From positions 1 through 64,000 of the forward strand of contig JAUCBJ010005876.1 in NCBI GenBank assembly GCA_032718475.1: a DNA stretch of 64,000 nucleotides, read 5' to 3'. Shown in pieces: positions 32,114-44,467 of the stretch. Source of the DNA: Nemertoderma westbladi. Lineage: Eukaryota > Xenacoelomorpha > Nemertodermatida > Nemertodermatidae. The notes beneath the pieces are model-generated. The model did not search any database. It was not told where the DNA came from and saw only the letters and a program-made list of their open reading frames with translations. The position numbers were made by a program, and so were the translations under genes. How positions within the stretch are numbered: the first letter of the stretch is position 1; the number at the start of each line of letters is the position of its first letter.

Positions 32114-33082
32114 TATGCAATCATCCCGCCTGCGATCGCTACCATTATTCTAAACTGCCCCGATTCGCCAGAGCTCTCAACAGTCAACTCCAAGAAAATC
32201 GATTAGATTTAATACAAATGTATACTTAATTTATATCAACTTGTGCAACGTATTTTAAAAATTGATAGTTTAAAAACAATCGTATTGATCGTTTTAAAAA
32301 ATATAGAATAGGCGAACTTGTTGAACTATAACTTCATAGAAATAAATATATATTGATAAGTCAAATACAATAAAGTAAGTGCTGCGCTCTATATTGGAAT
32401 CCGATTATGAACTACAATAAATAAAATGGAATAATGGATAATCTCTACAAAACTGTCTTGAATACTAAAAACTTGTCACTAAGAATAGTTTTCCACGGTA
32501 TATTATATGTTGCTGGTTTATTGTTTTGGTTAGGGGGGGGGGGGGGAATCAAAGCAGCACCATTGCGTAATGATCTTTAAAACTGATGTATCGATTTTTA
32601 ATGATTTTTAGTTTAGAACTACTGATTTATTATATAACTAAGATACTGACAATTCTATTCAAAACTAAAATTATTGGAAGTAATGATGTATGTATGTATA
32701 AGAAACCGGTGTAGAACTAAATAAAGTCTTTATTTAAGATCTGGTGGCACCCAATCTGTAAAACTTGTAACACCAAGGTGCACTCCACCCTACACTGACT
32801 CGATATTAGTTTTTCAATGCCAATTCTTCGGCTACCGGTACCGGTCGGTACTGATAATGTCGATTTGTTTATGTTTCAGGTCCCCTATTTTGCATGAAGA
32901 TAAACTGTTTGCTCGCAATGATGTTAAACAAGCTCCTCCTCGTTCTGGGCTCTTGTGGTGGTAACTCTTCTCCGATTGGCTCGTGGGAAAGCGATGACAC
33001 GTTACTTATTGAATACTAGCCAATTAGATGCCAGATCTGGCTGTTAATGCCTTGGCAGTGCTCAGCAATGTCGGCGCTTCTC
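32114..33082. other. Spacer and upstream region of the POU3 gene
   Basis: No gene seen. A 14-base G run lies at 32533-32546. Closer to the POU3 promoter are inverted and direct CCAAT boxes (GATTGGC near 32975, GCCAAT near 33019) and an octamer-like TTTTGCAT near 32888, which might serve transcriptional control of the downstream gene. Confidence 0.45.
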
Positions 33083-33092
33083 ATATTTATAA
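33083..33092 (+). promoter_or_regulatory. Probable TATA box of the POU3 gene
   Basis: TATTTATAAG is followed ~25-30 bases later by ATTCACTCG, an acceptable initiator near 33113. That would give a 5' UTR of ~190 bases before the ATG at 33305. CCAAT boxes lie upstream. It is an inference from spacing; transcript data would decide. Confidence 0.45.
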
Positions 33093-33304
33093 GCCCAGTT
33101 GTTTCAAAATATTCACTCGAACTGAACCAACAAATCATCCAATTTTGCAGACATAAGATTTAATATCATATCACAAAATTAGTTTGAATTACATTTGTAC
33201 CTTAATCGACTAATGAAACTTTGAAGAAGCTAAGCGATATCTTCTATACCAAACTAATCAATCACAACGTATTGTATTGTGAAAGTCTCTCTATACCCAA
33301 CGCA

Positions 33305-33316
33305 ATGGTGAGCTTG
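33305..33316 (+). CDS. pou3: POU3 coding exon 1 (MVSL)
   Basis: ATG GTG AGC TTG is followed directly by the consensus donor GTGAGT. The phase-0 junction to ATA at 33536 keeps the frame of exon 2, which has no suitable ATG at its own start. Splicing at the GTGAGC right after the ATG is also in frame and would shorten the protein by three residues. The first intron is 219 bp (33317-33535) and ends TTATTCCTGTAG. Confidence 0.65.
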
Positions 33317-33535
33317 GTGAGTTTTCAATTATATTATAAACCATAATTTTAGTTTTCGTAATTATTTTTACAAATAATTACGAAATACATTGATAGTATT
33401 TTCGATCTTAAAGAGCTATACGTTTCCTACGAAATCAACAAATAGGATTGTAATAGATAAATTTTCTACATAACCTTCATACATGACACCCAAAATTTTA
33501 TTTTTAACCTTTTTAGATATTTTTTATTCCTGTAG

Positions 33536-34128
33536 ATAAATACACCGGCATTTTCCGATACAGGGCCTGTCCCGTCGGCTCTCCAATACGCCTCGCTTTA
33601 CGCTTCTCCCGCAGTTGACTACCCAGCTACATCGTCGCTCTCGGGTGCCTATGGCAACCAGCAGTCCTACCCCCCTCCAACCTCTACTCAGACCCTCCTA
33701 GGGCAGTCAGCCTACAAGCTAGACTACCTAGGAACCGCGTCCCAACTATCCTCTTACTATCCCGGTAACCAATCGGCGTCCTGGTTGACATCTCCATCTA
33801 CCGGGGACTACTGGCATCATGACATAAAATCCTACGGCGAACTGAAACACTCGGCCAACTCAGAGCCCATAAAGCAGTTGGTTCAGGAACTAAAATCCCC
33901 GAGCATCCCGGATCTCAGTAAGTCCTACTCGACGACTCACGACCTCAAGGCGTTCAACATGCCGCCCCCAGTTCGGGACGAAGTCCCGTACAAACCGTAC
34001 TACTTATCATCTCCCTACTCAATGTGGAACAGCGGTTCCTCTTCGGCGCTTAACTCCAGCACCCACTTTATGCCATATTCCTCCTCCAATCCCAACCATC
34101 TGTCCTCCTACTCTTCATCTGCCTACGG
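33536..34128 (+). CDS. pou3: POU3 coding exon 2 (N-terminal activation region)
   Basis: It encodes residues 5-201 and two bases of codon 202. The sequence is rich in S, Y, P and N with no folded domain, as expected of the transactivation part of POU class III factors, which is poorly conserved between phyla. The acceptor is CCTGTAG at 33529-33535 and the donor is GTGAGT at 34129. Reading on past the donor gives a stop at once (GGG TGA), which supports the splice. G+C content is clearly higher than in the neighbouring intron. Confidence 0.85.
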
Positions 34129-36583
34129 GTGAGTTCATACTTTTATGTGTTAGTGTTACTGAAGTTTATTGTGAGGCGCGGTTCAGAGATACGCTATTGT
34201 CTGCAAGGACAGCGCTGCGAAATGATGTTAAATCTCTCTCTGTGCTGGTCACTCAAGACACAGCGATTTGGTTTTGGGTTACATCGCTATTCTATCGCTG
34301 TCAATGCGACTAAAAACAACAGCGCTATCACCGCAAAATGTTTCTCTGAACCGGGCGTTTCTGTATAGTTTGATTAATATTTTATTTGACCTTTGGCGTA
34401 GTTGGTAAATCACGGTCTTCTAAACAACGGATCTGTTGTTTAGAAGGGTAAACGTTAAACGGTTAAGCCTACAGTTATTAATTCAGTGTAATCTCCACAA
34501 ATATTATTGTATATAATATTTGGAGACAGGGGGGGAAACTGGACGCAAAACCCTCCTTGGCGAATTAATATCCCGCCTCAATGTTAAATTCTCAATTTAG
34601 GGAAAGGAGCAGGTTAAGGTGGCACGGTATTTTAACCAAAACAATAAACTAAACACAATAGAACAGGTTACAGTTTTATTTTTGAGAATAATCAGCTGTT
34701 ATTTGCGTCGAATTTCCCCTGGAGCGGGATGAATTTTTATTGCGTCCAGTAGGGTGAATAATACTGTATACGCCGCAATCCTAAGGAAAATTCTCCCCCG
34801 TAAACTTAGTCATAATATACATGATCTAAGAAACTATAGAAACCTGGAGGCCGGTATACAGGCATACCTATATATGCTATACATCTGTATACAATAAGGG
34901 GGTTGTGTTAGTTCAAAATCTTGAAATCTATCTCAACATTCAAGTTCGGCTCATCATTATGATTATTCAAGGCATGTATTTCACGTTCACCACCATGGGT
35001 AACGAATGGATAACCCTTCTACAATGTGTTCCAAGTTACCTTGGTTCCCATTTTTTCGATCAGTCAAAGTACTGAACTTGATTTATAGCACACGAATGTC
35101 ACTATTTGACCAAGCGGCCGCAAAATTTTAATTATTCTATTCTATTCATTATAATATATATTAAAATCCGGGATGGCCCCTGTGCTTTATTATGTATCTC
35201 CAATTGGAAATATTTTTTGTCATCATGCTCTGTGTGGCGGGAGCAGTGCGCAGATTCTGTTCAAGTTCAAAACTACGCACGATTCACCTGCTCGCTTCGC
35301 TTAGTAACCCCGTGTGTCAAATGATATGTTGATTATAGGGCCCGTTATATAAGTTGCTACAGTAGATTTAAGGATAAACCTTTTAGTAGATACAATCTTT
35401 TAGCCTTTTATAATAAGTAAGGCTGCCTCATTGGTGAAAACTTTTATGGCATAATTGGCCCCTCCGTTAGGAAGTTGTTCAGTTGTCGGTGTTTTTGTTA
35501 AGATGACGGTTATAATAAGCCGTTACTGTATAACGGTGCTATTGTGTGTTGGACATGTGTGCCTATTGTTGGAATGTGGCGTCAGCAGCAGGTGCGAGCG
35601 GGTCACGGACGCGGGGCCATAGCCACTGTCCTACGAGTAGCCGGACCCTAGATAGCCCCAAGCCACTCACTAATCTAATCATATAGCCATTAGAGGATTA
35701 AGTTAAACCCATAGAAACCGTTCGTTAAATCGACTGCAACACGTGTCCGCATCTGAAACAAATTCCTCAGTGTGCAGTAAATATTTACTGTTCGTATGTA
35801 GGGAGTCGGCGTTGGATTTATAGAGCGGCGTCCGGATCGTGTGTTTAATCGTAATTTGATACCAAATCGATGGATAAGTTGTATAGTTAATCGAATAATA
35901 GCGCGTGTCTCTTCTTTTGTGCATTAAGTGGTAGATTTTGATTTACTCCAAATCCACCATAAAAAGAAAGTACAAAAGATCAAAATAGCAGCTTCATCAG
36001 TACCTATTATTTTATTTGCGGAATAATTAAATTAATTCTCTAATTCTTATCGAAATTATTCCAGAATAAAGTTCCCATCATACAGAAGCTCTCTCCTTCT
36101 TTCGCAATGTTTTCTCGATTAGATCATTATTATTATTATTCTTTTTTAATCAAATTAAATAAATCTAAATTGATATAGTAAAAATAATTAGGCATTTAAA
36201 TTGATAACAGTCCAATAAAAATATATCAGTCTATTACCGTCCTCTTCTGAATAACCCGAAAAATTCCAGAATCCTCTGGTGTTTTGTTGCAAAGTTGAAG
36301 TTGATCCAAACAATTTCAATACAGTTTCTTTTCATAAACAATTCTGAAATGAATAAATAATGAAAAGAATAATTTAAAATATTAGTATTGTACTTTTACT
36401 ATCATATGGTTATTTTTGAAGGGAATTCACTATAAAGCCATTTATAGAGGATTTCAGTAAAAAAAACTGTTTCTTGAAAAATTATGCGAAATTATAAAAC
36501 ATTTTTAAATCAGTTAGTTTGTTGCATTTGTCTAAAATAATCTGTTGAAATACTTTTTAAATTAATTTTTAATTTCTTTGCAG
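34129..36583 (+). other. POU3 intron 2 (2455 bp)
   Basis: The donor is GTGAGT and the acceptor TTTAATTTCTTTGCAG. The split codon is GG|A (phase 2). The intron contains a complete MITE (34538-34750). Small open frames within it (34129-34368, 35106-35324) have no known domain. Confidence 0.85.
34538..34750. mobile_element. MITE with ACTGGACGCAA terminal inverted repeats
   Basis: A 213-bp element with perfect 11-bp termini ACTGGACGCAA (34538-34548) and TTGCGTCCAGT (34740-34750). A partial second copy is at 1-175. The flanking octamers GGGGGGAA and AGGGTGAA agree at six of eight positions, a weak hint of an 8-bp target duplication. It has no coding capacity and lies in the second intron of the POU3 gene. 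Confidence 0.7.
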
Positions 36584-37694
36584 ATCCTATTCCACTTACC
36601 CCATGAATTCGGCCTACAATATGAGTACACTGGTTTCCCCAGGTCTGGGATACGGACCACGGGGTGACCCAGACTACCCATCACACCTATCGGACGAGGA
36701 AGCGCCATCTAGCGACGATCTCGAAGCATTCGCGAAACAGTTCAAACAACGACGAATTAAACTGGGGTTCACCCAGGCGGATGTCGGCTTAGCCCTCGGA
36801 ACCCTATACGGAAACGTTTTCTCTCAAACGACCATATGTCGGTTTGAATCTTTGCAACTCAGTTTCAAAAACATGTGCAAACTGAAACCGTTATTGGCGA
36901 AGTGGTTAGAAGAAGCGGAGGTTAATAACACTTCCCCCACCGCAATCGATAAGTTGGCATCGCAAGGAAGGAAACGTAAGAAACGGACCAGCATCGAGAT
37001 GTCTGTAAAAGGGGCTTTGGAGAATCACTTTATGAAGCAAGCTAAACCGTGCGCGCCCGAGATTCAAGCACTCGCAGATAGTCTGCAGCTGGATAAGGAG
37101 GTTGTCCGAGTTTGGTTCTGCAACCGCCGACAAAAAGAGAAACGGATGACACCGTTGTACGGATGCGAAGACGATGGAAGTCTCGATGGAGATGGCGAAG
37201 AGAAAGTGAGTCCTCGAACGCCGGTCTCGGTGAAGGACGAGTTCGTTACATCCGTGTCCAACTACGTATCTACATTCGCGTCCAACGTAAACTCCTCCGG
37301 AGATTTCCCAGTCGGAGATCGCATGTACAGCAACTCCGAGAGCAGCAGTGACGTCATGAAGGGTGATTCCCATAACGCCATGTATGACTCATACCATCAG
37401 AATGGTCTACAGTCCTCGTTGTCTTCTCTTTATTCCGGACGTCCGGACATCGACCCTAAATCTTACGAAATCGATCACCAACCCCTCAGTCACATCTCCA
37501 CGGCTGTTATCACCCCTAACCCTAATCTACTATACCCCGGACTAAATTACCCGATAATTAGCTACCCCTCGCTCCCCAGTAACCAATATATTTCTTCTCC
37601 GACCATGTCTGCGAAACAGCCACAAAACTCCGCCCCTATGAGCAGTGCCAACAGCGATATTAACGCTCTCACATACAATTCCAGTCCAATGTAG
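36584..37694 (+). CDS. pou3: POU3 coding exon 3 (POU-specific domain, POU homeodomain, C-terminus)
   Basis: It encodes a POU class III transcription factor (the Brn1/2/4 group), a nuclear DNA-binding regulator usually of neural and excretory/ectodermal cells. With exons 1 and 2 the protein is 571 residues. The POU-specific domain lies at about 239-313 ([20 protein letters not shown], then [20 protein letters not shown]), the basic linker has [10 protein letters not shown], and the homeodomain spans 331-390 with recognition helix [32 protein letters not shown] with KALENHF-type helices and the very short linker place it in class III rather than II, IV or VI. The remaining ~180 residues are low-complexity S/N/P. 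The stop TAG at 37692 follows SSPM. Vertebrate class III genes are intronless, so the introns here are notable. Confidence 0.95.
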
Positions 37695-38142
37695 AACACA
37701 CACCAACTGATATCGTTACATCGTTATTTTAAATTGTTGCGACAAGATTGTTGTGAACTTATCACATTTAAATAATTTTTATTCTTTTTTTCTGGCCCTT
37801 TTTAGAAAATCTTAAAACAAATTTTCAAGTTTATGAATTGAATATAGCGAACTCATGTGATGCAGAATTTATGAGTTTGAGAATGTCCTTTAAATAAGGC
37901 AAACTATTCTACTAGTTAATTTGTTGTTGTTATTTGTTTATGTTCTGAAATATTATAGGAAGTGAAGAATATGTTTACAGTGTATTGATGCATTTTCTAT
38001 TTAAATTATCATTTTTGTGTGATATAAAATTAGGTAGATTGTATCGCCATTTAAATTAGGCATATAAGTTAGTGTGGGTTGGTTTAATTAAATTATTGTT
38101 AATAATGTTGGCAGAAGGTAATTTGGTTAATTTATATTATTA

Positions 38143-38152
38143 ATAAATAAAA
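38143..38152 (+). terminator. Probable polyadenylation signals of the POU3 gene
   Basis: Overlapping AATAAATAAA lies ~450 bases after the stop codon in AT-rich sequence. It is a reasonable 3' end, but transcript data are needed. Confidence 0.45.
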
Positions 38153-38540
38153 TTAAACGTGATAACATTTATTAACTTTGTAAATTGTTTTGTCATTGGG
38201 GGTAGAAATGACAGTTTACAGGAGACTTTACCGTAATATTTTAGCCTTTGCGTACGATACTACAACATATCTGCTTGTAAAGTTAATAAGTTAACTGCTG
38301 AAAGTAAGTCAAATAAACTCTCCTCGCATTCAGTTACACCAATACCTGAGGTACATACAGTACTAAACAACCATATCCAGGTTATGGGAGATAAACCCGA
38401 AGGGTCCTTTAGTAAATATTTAGCAGTAAATGACACATTACCAACCGTGTCCAGCACTAGAATCTCTTATTATTTACTTCTACGCAATATCTAACCAAAT
38501 ATAGATAAGGTCGCAAGAAGCGGTGATATGATAATACTAT
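38153..38540. other. Spacer after the POU3 gene
   Basis: Short AT-rich stretch between the POU3 3' end and the 20-bp minisatellite. I see nothing in it. Confidence 0.4.
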
Positions 38541-39270
38541 TGGTGTTGGAAGGCGACACCGACGAGTGAAGGCCGACACCCTCTGGTGAAGGCTGACACA
38601 CACTGGTGGAGGCTGATACACACTGGTGGAGGCTGACACCAACTGGTGAAGGCTGACACCCACTGGTGAAGGCTGACACTCACTGGTGAAGGCCAATACC
38701 AACCGGTGAAGGATGACACCCACTGGTGAAGACCAATACCAACTGGTGAAGGCTGACACCCACTGCGGTGAAGGCTGAAACCCACTGGTGAAGGCTGACA
38801 CCCACTCTGGTGAAGGCCGACACCCACTGGTGAAGGTCAATACCAACCGGTGAATGCTGACACCCACTGGTGAAGGCCAATACCAACCGGTGAAGGCTGA
38901 CACCCACTGGTGAAGGCCAATACCAACTGGTGAAGGCTGACACCCACTGCGGTGAAGGCTGACACCCACTGGTGAAGGCTGACACCCACTCTGGTGAAGG
39001 CCGACACCCACTGGTGAAGGCTGACACCCACGGGTGAAGGCTGACACCAACTGGTGAAGGCTGATAGCTTTACACTCACTGGTGAAGGCTGACAGCTTTA
39101 CACTCACTGGTGAAGGCTGACGGCTTTACACTCACTGGTGAAGACCATGGCTGACACCCACTGCGGTGAAGGCCGAGACCCACTGGTGAAGGTTCACACC
39201 AACTGGTGAAGGCTGACACCCACTGGCGAAGGCTGACACCCATTGGTGAAGACCGAAGCCCACTTGTGAA
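38541..39270. repeat. 20-bp minisatellite
   Basis: Tandem units ACTGGTGAAGGCTGACACCC with frequent variants (CCAATACCAACCGG, CACTGCGGTGAAGG, AGCTTTACACTCACTGG). Longer blocks recur, for example CACTGCGGTGAAGGCTGA at 38761 and 38942, showing block duplication. The 216-codon minus-strand open frame is an artefact of the repeat. Confidence 0.92.
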
Positions 39271-41011
39271 TTCCGATACCGTAGAGCTTCAACACAACCT
39301 CTTCGATAAATTTCAACATCGACGGCGTGGCGGGTGTCGGCCTTCAATGTCAATAACTATGCAATAGTCTTTAAATATCTCTTGGCAATTTCCATCAATA
39401 GTTCTGCCATCATAACCTTATCCTCATCGTATATGTTGCAAATGTAAATAACGGCAATTTAAATCAAAATGTGCTCCAGGTGCGTAGTAGCCAATGACTC
39501 TTGAAACCTCACTGCCCAAACACAATATATGTTGTACGTAAAATACACATAACTTAACGAGATAAGCGTGCAATGTCATCAAGTTGTTAATCAAAAGATG
39601 ATAAAAACTGAAAAGTTATCCAGTGCCTGTTGATGTCACGTGTTCCTATCAAACTGTTGGACTACTGACTGATGGGTTCAATGCGAAGTGAATCATAACC
39701 CTTGAACGACGGAGGCTACTCAACCTGAGTGTCTGTCTGCACACAGAAGCTGAATACCAAAGACAAGGGGTATGCGATTGTCGTGCCTTTAATCGTTGCA
39801 GCTGACGGTGCGGCCTTGGTATGTTAAATGTGCCTTTTTGGCATACGGACTATGAGCTGAGGCATTCCCTATTTTCTTTGTCTCAGAATACTACTAATAA
39901 GCCTAAACACCATAACGCTTATACCGTGCGGGTGTATTATACAACAAGACATTCACAACCGTACGCAATTCTTTAATTATAAAATAGTTTTGGCATCAAA
40001 ATATTTTCGGCCACCTGACAGGAACATTCTGTGCGTTACTACAAATATCTCTACAGGGGAATAGTCTTTATTGTTCAATTTGATACTGCTGTAGTTCTAA
40101 TATTCTATAATTATAAAGGGTCAAAATCGCAAACTGAACACTGTAATATGTAATCGTCATGGTTCTTACGATTCTTCAAATCCTAAAGGAAGAATCACGT
40201 ATAATAATCAAACTCCGTTTATATCAATAACAATAACACAATTATAATAACGATTTAAATATCAACTTTGGTATAAGATCATCATTAATAAGATCTAAAG
40301 CTATAGTTCTAAAGTTCGACTGGAAACTATAAAAATAATGTAAATCTATGTAAAATAGTGTTTGTTAATGCAGCTCGTTTGTTTTAAATAATCGGGTTAT
40401 AAGCTTTGGTACGGCTACTCCTACTGTATATATAATGGAATTATTCAGTAGTTTCAATTCAAGAATGGTTGATTGGAACTTTGTCTCGCTGGAGTGCAGT
40501 ACAGTAGTTGTTATGTAATCGGAAAAAATCTATAAGGTTTTATTCATTGTACATTTAAATACGGTCGCGGTAGGATTTCGGCTTCACCGGACGTAGCAGG
40601 GTGTAGCCGGTAATTAATTCCGTTTTAACTTCACTGTGTAATATAATATGAGCAGTGAGCAGAGGGGTGATTAACGCAATATGTACGCACAAGTGCGGTG
40701 CAGTGTTTAAACGCCGTGGAATAAGTAATTTAGTTAAAAATAATCCAGATAGTGTCGCAATTCAGTGACTTGGACTCTATACAAATAGTAATGAGATTGC
40801 ATGATATGATATGAGTGTGTTTCAGTTTCACCTCCCTCCGCTTTTAGTGGGTGGGTGAGTCAGAATTTATATTTTTGCTTTCATTCTAAATATGTAACAC
40901 AGTATACTTCACTCACAAACATAAGTTCTATGATAACAACCAAAACAAAAAACAGGTGTTCAGTAGACAGTAGCATCTTCATCTTCATCAGTACCGGTAC
41001 ACTACACCGGT
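39271..41011. other. Spacer of about 1.7 kb, no gene recognised
   Basis: AT-rich unique sequence between two minisatellites. No open frame with a recognisable domain is seen. Confidence 0.5.
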
Positions 41012-44000
41012 ACTGTGTGCACCATTGCCGGACCCCTGTAGCTAGCACAGCAGAGTAGCACAATCAATGACATCAATTTAATCTGGAATGTAGCGAGGAA
41101 CCTTGTTGGCTACTGTGTAGCACCATTACCGTACCCCAGTAGCTAGCACAGCAGAGTAGCACAATCAATGACATCAATTTAATCTGGAATGTAGCGAGGA
41201 ACCTTGTTGGCTACTGTGTAGCACCATTACCGGACCCCAGTAGCTAGCACAGCAGAGTAGCACAATCAATGACATCAATTTAATCTGGAATGTAGCGAGG
41301 AATCTTGTTGGCTACTGTGTACCACCATTACCGTACCCCAGTAGCTAGCACAGCAGAGTAGCACAATCAATGACATCAATTTAATCTGGAATGTAGCGAG
41401 GAACCTTGTTGGCTACTGTGTAGCACCATTACCGTACCCCAGTAGCTAGCACAGCAGAGTAGCACAATCAATGACATCAATTTAATCTGGAATGTAGCGA
41501 GGAACCTTGTTGGCTACTGTGTAGCACCATTACCGGACCCCAGTAGCTAGCACAGCAGAGTAGCACAATCAATGACATCAATTTAATCTGGAATGTAGCC
41601 AGGAATCTTGTTGGCTACTGTGTACCACCATTACCGTACCCCAGTAGCTAGCACAGCAGAGTAGCACAATCAATTACATCAATTTAATCTGGAATGTAGC
41701 GAGGAACCTTGTTGGCTACTGTGTAGCACCATTACCGTACCCCAGTAGCTAGCACAGCAGAGTAGCACAATCAATGACATCAATTTAATCTGGAATGTAG
41801 CGAGGAACCTTGTTGGCTACTGTGTAGCACCATTACCGTACCCCAGTAGCTAGCACAGCAGAGTAGCACAATCAATGACATCAATTTAATCTGGAATGTA
41901 GCGAGGAACCTTGTTGGCTACTGTGTAGCACCATTACCGTACCCCAGTAGCTAGCACAGCAGAGTAGCACAATCAATGACATCAATTTAATCTGGAATGT
42001 AGCGAGGAACCTTGTTGGCTACTGTGTAGCACCATTACCGGACCCCAGTAGCTAGCACAGCAGAGTAGCACAATCAATGACATCAATTTAATCTGGAATG
42101 TAGCGAGGAACCTTGTTGGCTACTGTGTAGCACCATTACCGTACCCCAGTAGCTAGCACAGCAGAGTAGCACAATCAATGACATCAATTTAATCTGGAAT
42201 GTAGCGAGGAACCTTGTTGGCTACTGTGTAGCACCATTACCGTACCCCAGTAGCTAGCACAGCAGAGTAGCACAATCAATGACATCAATTTAATCTGGAA
42301 TGTAGCGAGGAACCTTGTTGGCTACTGTGTAGCACCATTACCGGACCCCAGTAGCTAGCACAGCAGAGTAGCACAATCAATGACATCAATTTAATCTGGA
42401 ATGTAGCGAGGAACCTTGTTGGCTACTGTGTAGCACCATTACCGTACCCCAGTAGCTAGCACAGTAGAGTAGCACAATCAATGACATCAATTTAATCTGT
42501 GATGTAGCGAGGAACCTTGTTGGCTACTGTGTACCACCATTACCGGACCCCAGTAGCTAGCACAGTAGAGTAGCACAATCAATGACATCAATTTAATCTG
42601 GAATGTAGCGAGGAACCTTGTTGGCTACTGTGTAGCACCATTACCGTACCCCAGTAGCTAGCACAGTAGAGTAGCACAATCAATGACATCAATTTAATCT
42701 GGAATGTAGCGAGGAACCTTGTTGGCTACTGTGTAGCACCATTACCGGACCCCAGTAGCTAGCACAGAAGAGTGGCACAATCAATGACATCAATTTAATC
42801 TGGAATGTAGCGAGGAACCTTGTTGGCTACTGTGTAGCACCATTAGCGGACCCCGCAGTAGCTAGCACAGTAGAGTAGCACAATCAATGACATCAATTTA
42901 ATCTGGAATGAATGTAGCGAGGAACCTTGTTGGCTACTGTGTAGCACCATTACCGTACCCCAGTAGCTAGCACAGCAGAGTAGCACAATCAATGACATCA
43001 ATTTAATCTGGAATGTAGCGAGGAATCTTGTTGGCTACTGTGTACCACCATTACCGGACCCCAGTAGCTAGCACAGTAGAGTAGCACAATCAATGACATC
43101 AATTTAATCTGGAATGTAGCGAGGAACCTTGTTGGCTACTGTGTAGCACCATTACCGTACCCCAGTAGCTAGCACAGTAGAGTAGCACAATCAATGACAT
43201 CAATTTAATCTGGAATGTAGCGAGGAACCTTGTTGGCTACTGTGTAGCACCATTACCGGACCCCAGTAGCTAGCACAGAAGAGTGGCACAATCAATGACA
43301 TCAATTTAATCTGGAATGTAGCGAGGAACCTTGTTGGCTACTGTGTAGCACCATTAGCGGACCCCGCAGTAGCTAGCACAGTAGAGTAGCACAATCAATG
43401 ACATCAATTTAATCTGGAATGAATGTAGCGAGGAACCTTGTTGGCTACTGTGTAGTACCATTACCGTACCCCAGTAGCTAGCACAGTAGAGTAGCACAAT
43501 CAATGACATCAATTTAATCTGGAATGTAGCGAGGAACCTTGTTGGCTACCGTGTAGCACCATTACCGGACCCCAGTAGCTAGCACAGTAGAGTGGCACAA
43601 TCAATGACATCAATTTAATCTGGAATGAATGTAGCGAGGAACCTTGTTGGCTACTGTGTAGCACCATTACCGGACCCCAGTAGCTAGCACAGTAGAGTAG
43701 CACAATCAATGACATCAATTTAATCTGGAATGTAGCGAGGAACCTTGTTGGCTACTGTGTAGCACCATTACCGTACCCCAGTAGCTAGCACAGTAGAGTA
43801 GCACAATCAATGACATCAATTTAATCTGGAATGTAGCGAGGAACCTTGTTGGCTACTGTGTAGCACCATTACCGTACCCCAGTAGCTAGCACAGTAGAGT
43901 AGCACAATCAATGACATCAATTTAATCTGGAATGTAGCGAGGAACCTTGTTGGCTACTGTGTAGCACCATTACCGGACCCCAGTAGCTAGCACAGAAGAG

Positions 44001-44467
44001 TGGCACAATCAATGACATCAATTTAATCTGGAATGTAGCGAGGAACCTTGTTGGCTACCGTGTAACACCATTAGCGGACCCCGCAGTAGCTAGCACAGTA
44101 GAGTAGCACAATCAATGACATCAATTTAATCTGGAATGTAGCGAGGAACCTTGTTGGCTACTGTGTAGCACCATTACCGTACCCCAGTAGCTAGCACAGT
44201 AGAGTAGCACAATCAATGACATCAATTTAATCTGGAATGTAGCGAGGAACCTTGTTGGCTACTGTGTAGCACCATTACCATACCCCAGTAGCTAGCACAG
44301 TAGAGTAGCACAATCAATGACATCAATTTAATCTGGAATGTAGCGAGGAACCTTGTTGGCTACTGTGTAGCACCATTACCGTACCCCAGTAGCTAGCACA
44401 GTATAATAGCACAATCAATTACAGTACATCAATTTAATCTGGAATGTAGCGAGGAACCTTGTTGGCT
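41012..44467. repeat. 101-bp minisatellite, about 34 copies
   Basis: Unit: TAGCACCATTACCGTACCCC, AGTAGCTAGCACAGCAGAGT, AGCACAATCAATGACATC, AATTTAATCTGGAATGTAG, CGAGGAACCTTGTTGGCTAC. Variants are organised: early units alternate GTACC and GGACC with a linked AATCTTG/GTACCACC change in triplets (41118-41420 against 41421-41723). Later, a block with CAGAAGAGTGG, ATTAGCGGACCCCGCAG and a 4-bp longer GGAATGAATG recurs at 42737 and 43247, a ~510-bp higher-order unit. CAGCAGAG dominates on the left and CAGTAGAG on the right. Confidence 0.97.

Noticed and set aside
30567-32153. 528-codon open frame with 17-residue repeats (and a second 325-codon frame)
   Set aside because: Both frames are open only because the 51-bp unit is a multiple of three without stops. 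The near-perfect DNA repetition, including silent positions, and the simultaneous openness of two frames argue against a protein.
36906-37373. 155-codon minus-strand frame opposite the POU domain
   Set aside because: It is a shadow of the POU3 coding exon; the plus strand encodes an unmistakable POU domain.
38457-39107. 216-codon minus-strand open frame rich in AFTSGCQPSP words
   Set aside because: It is a translation of the 20-bp minisatellite. Several overlapping frames are open over the same stretch.
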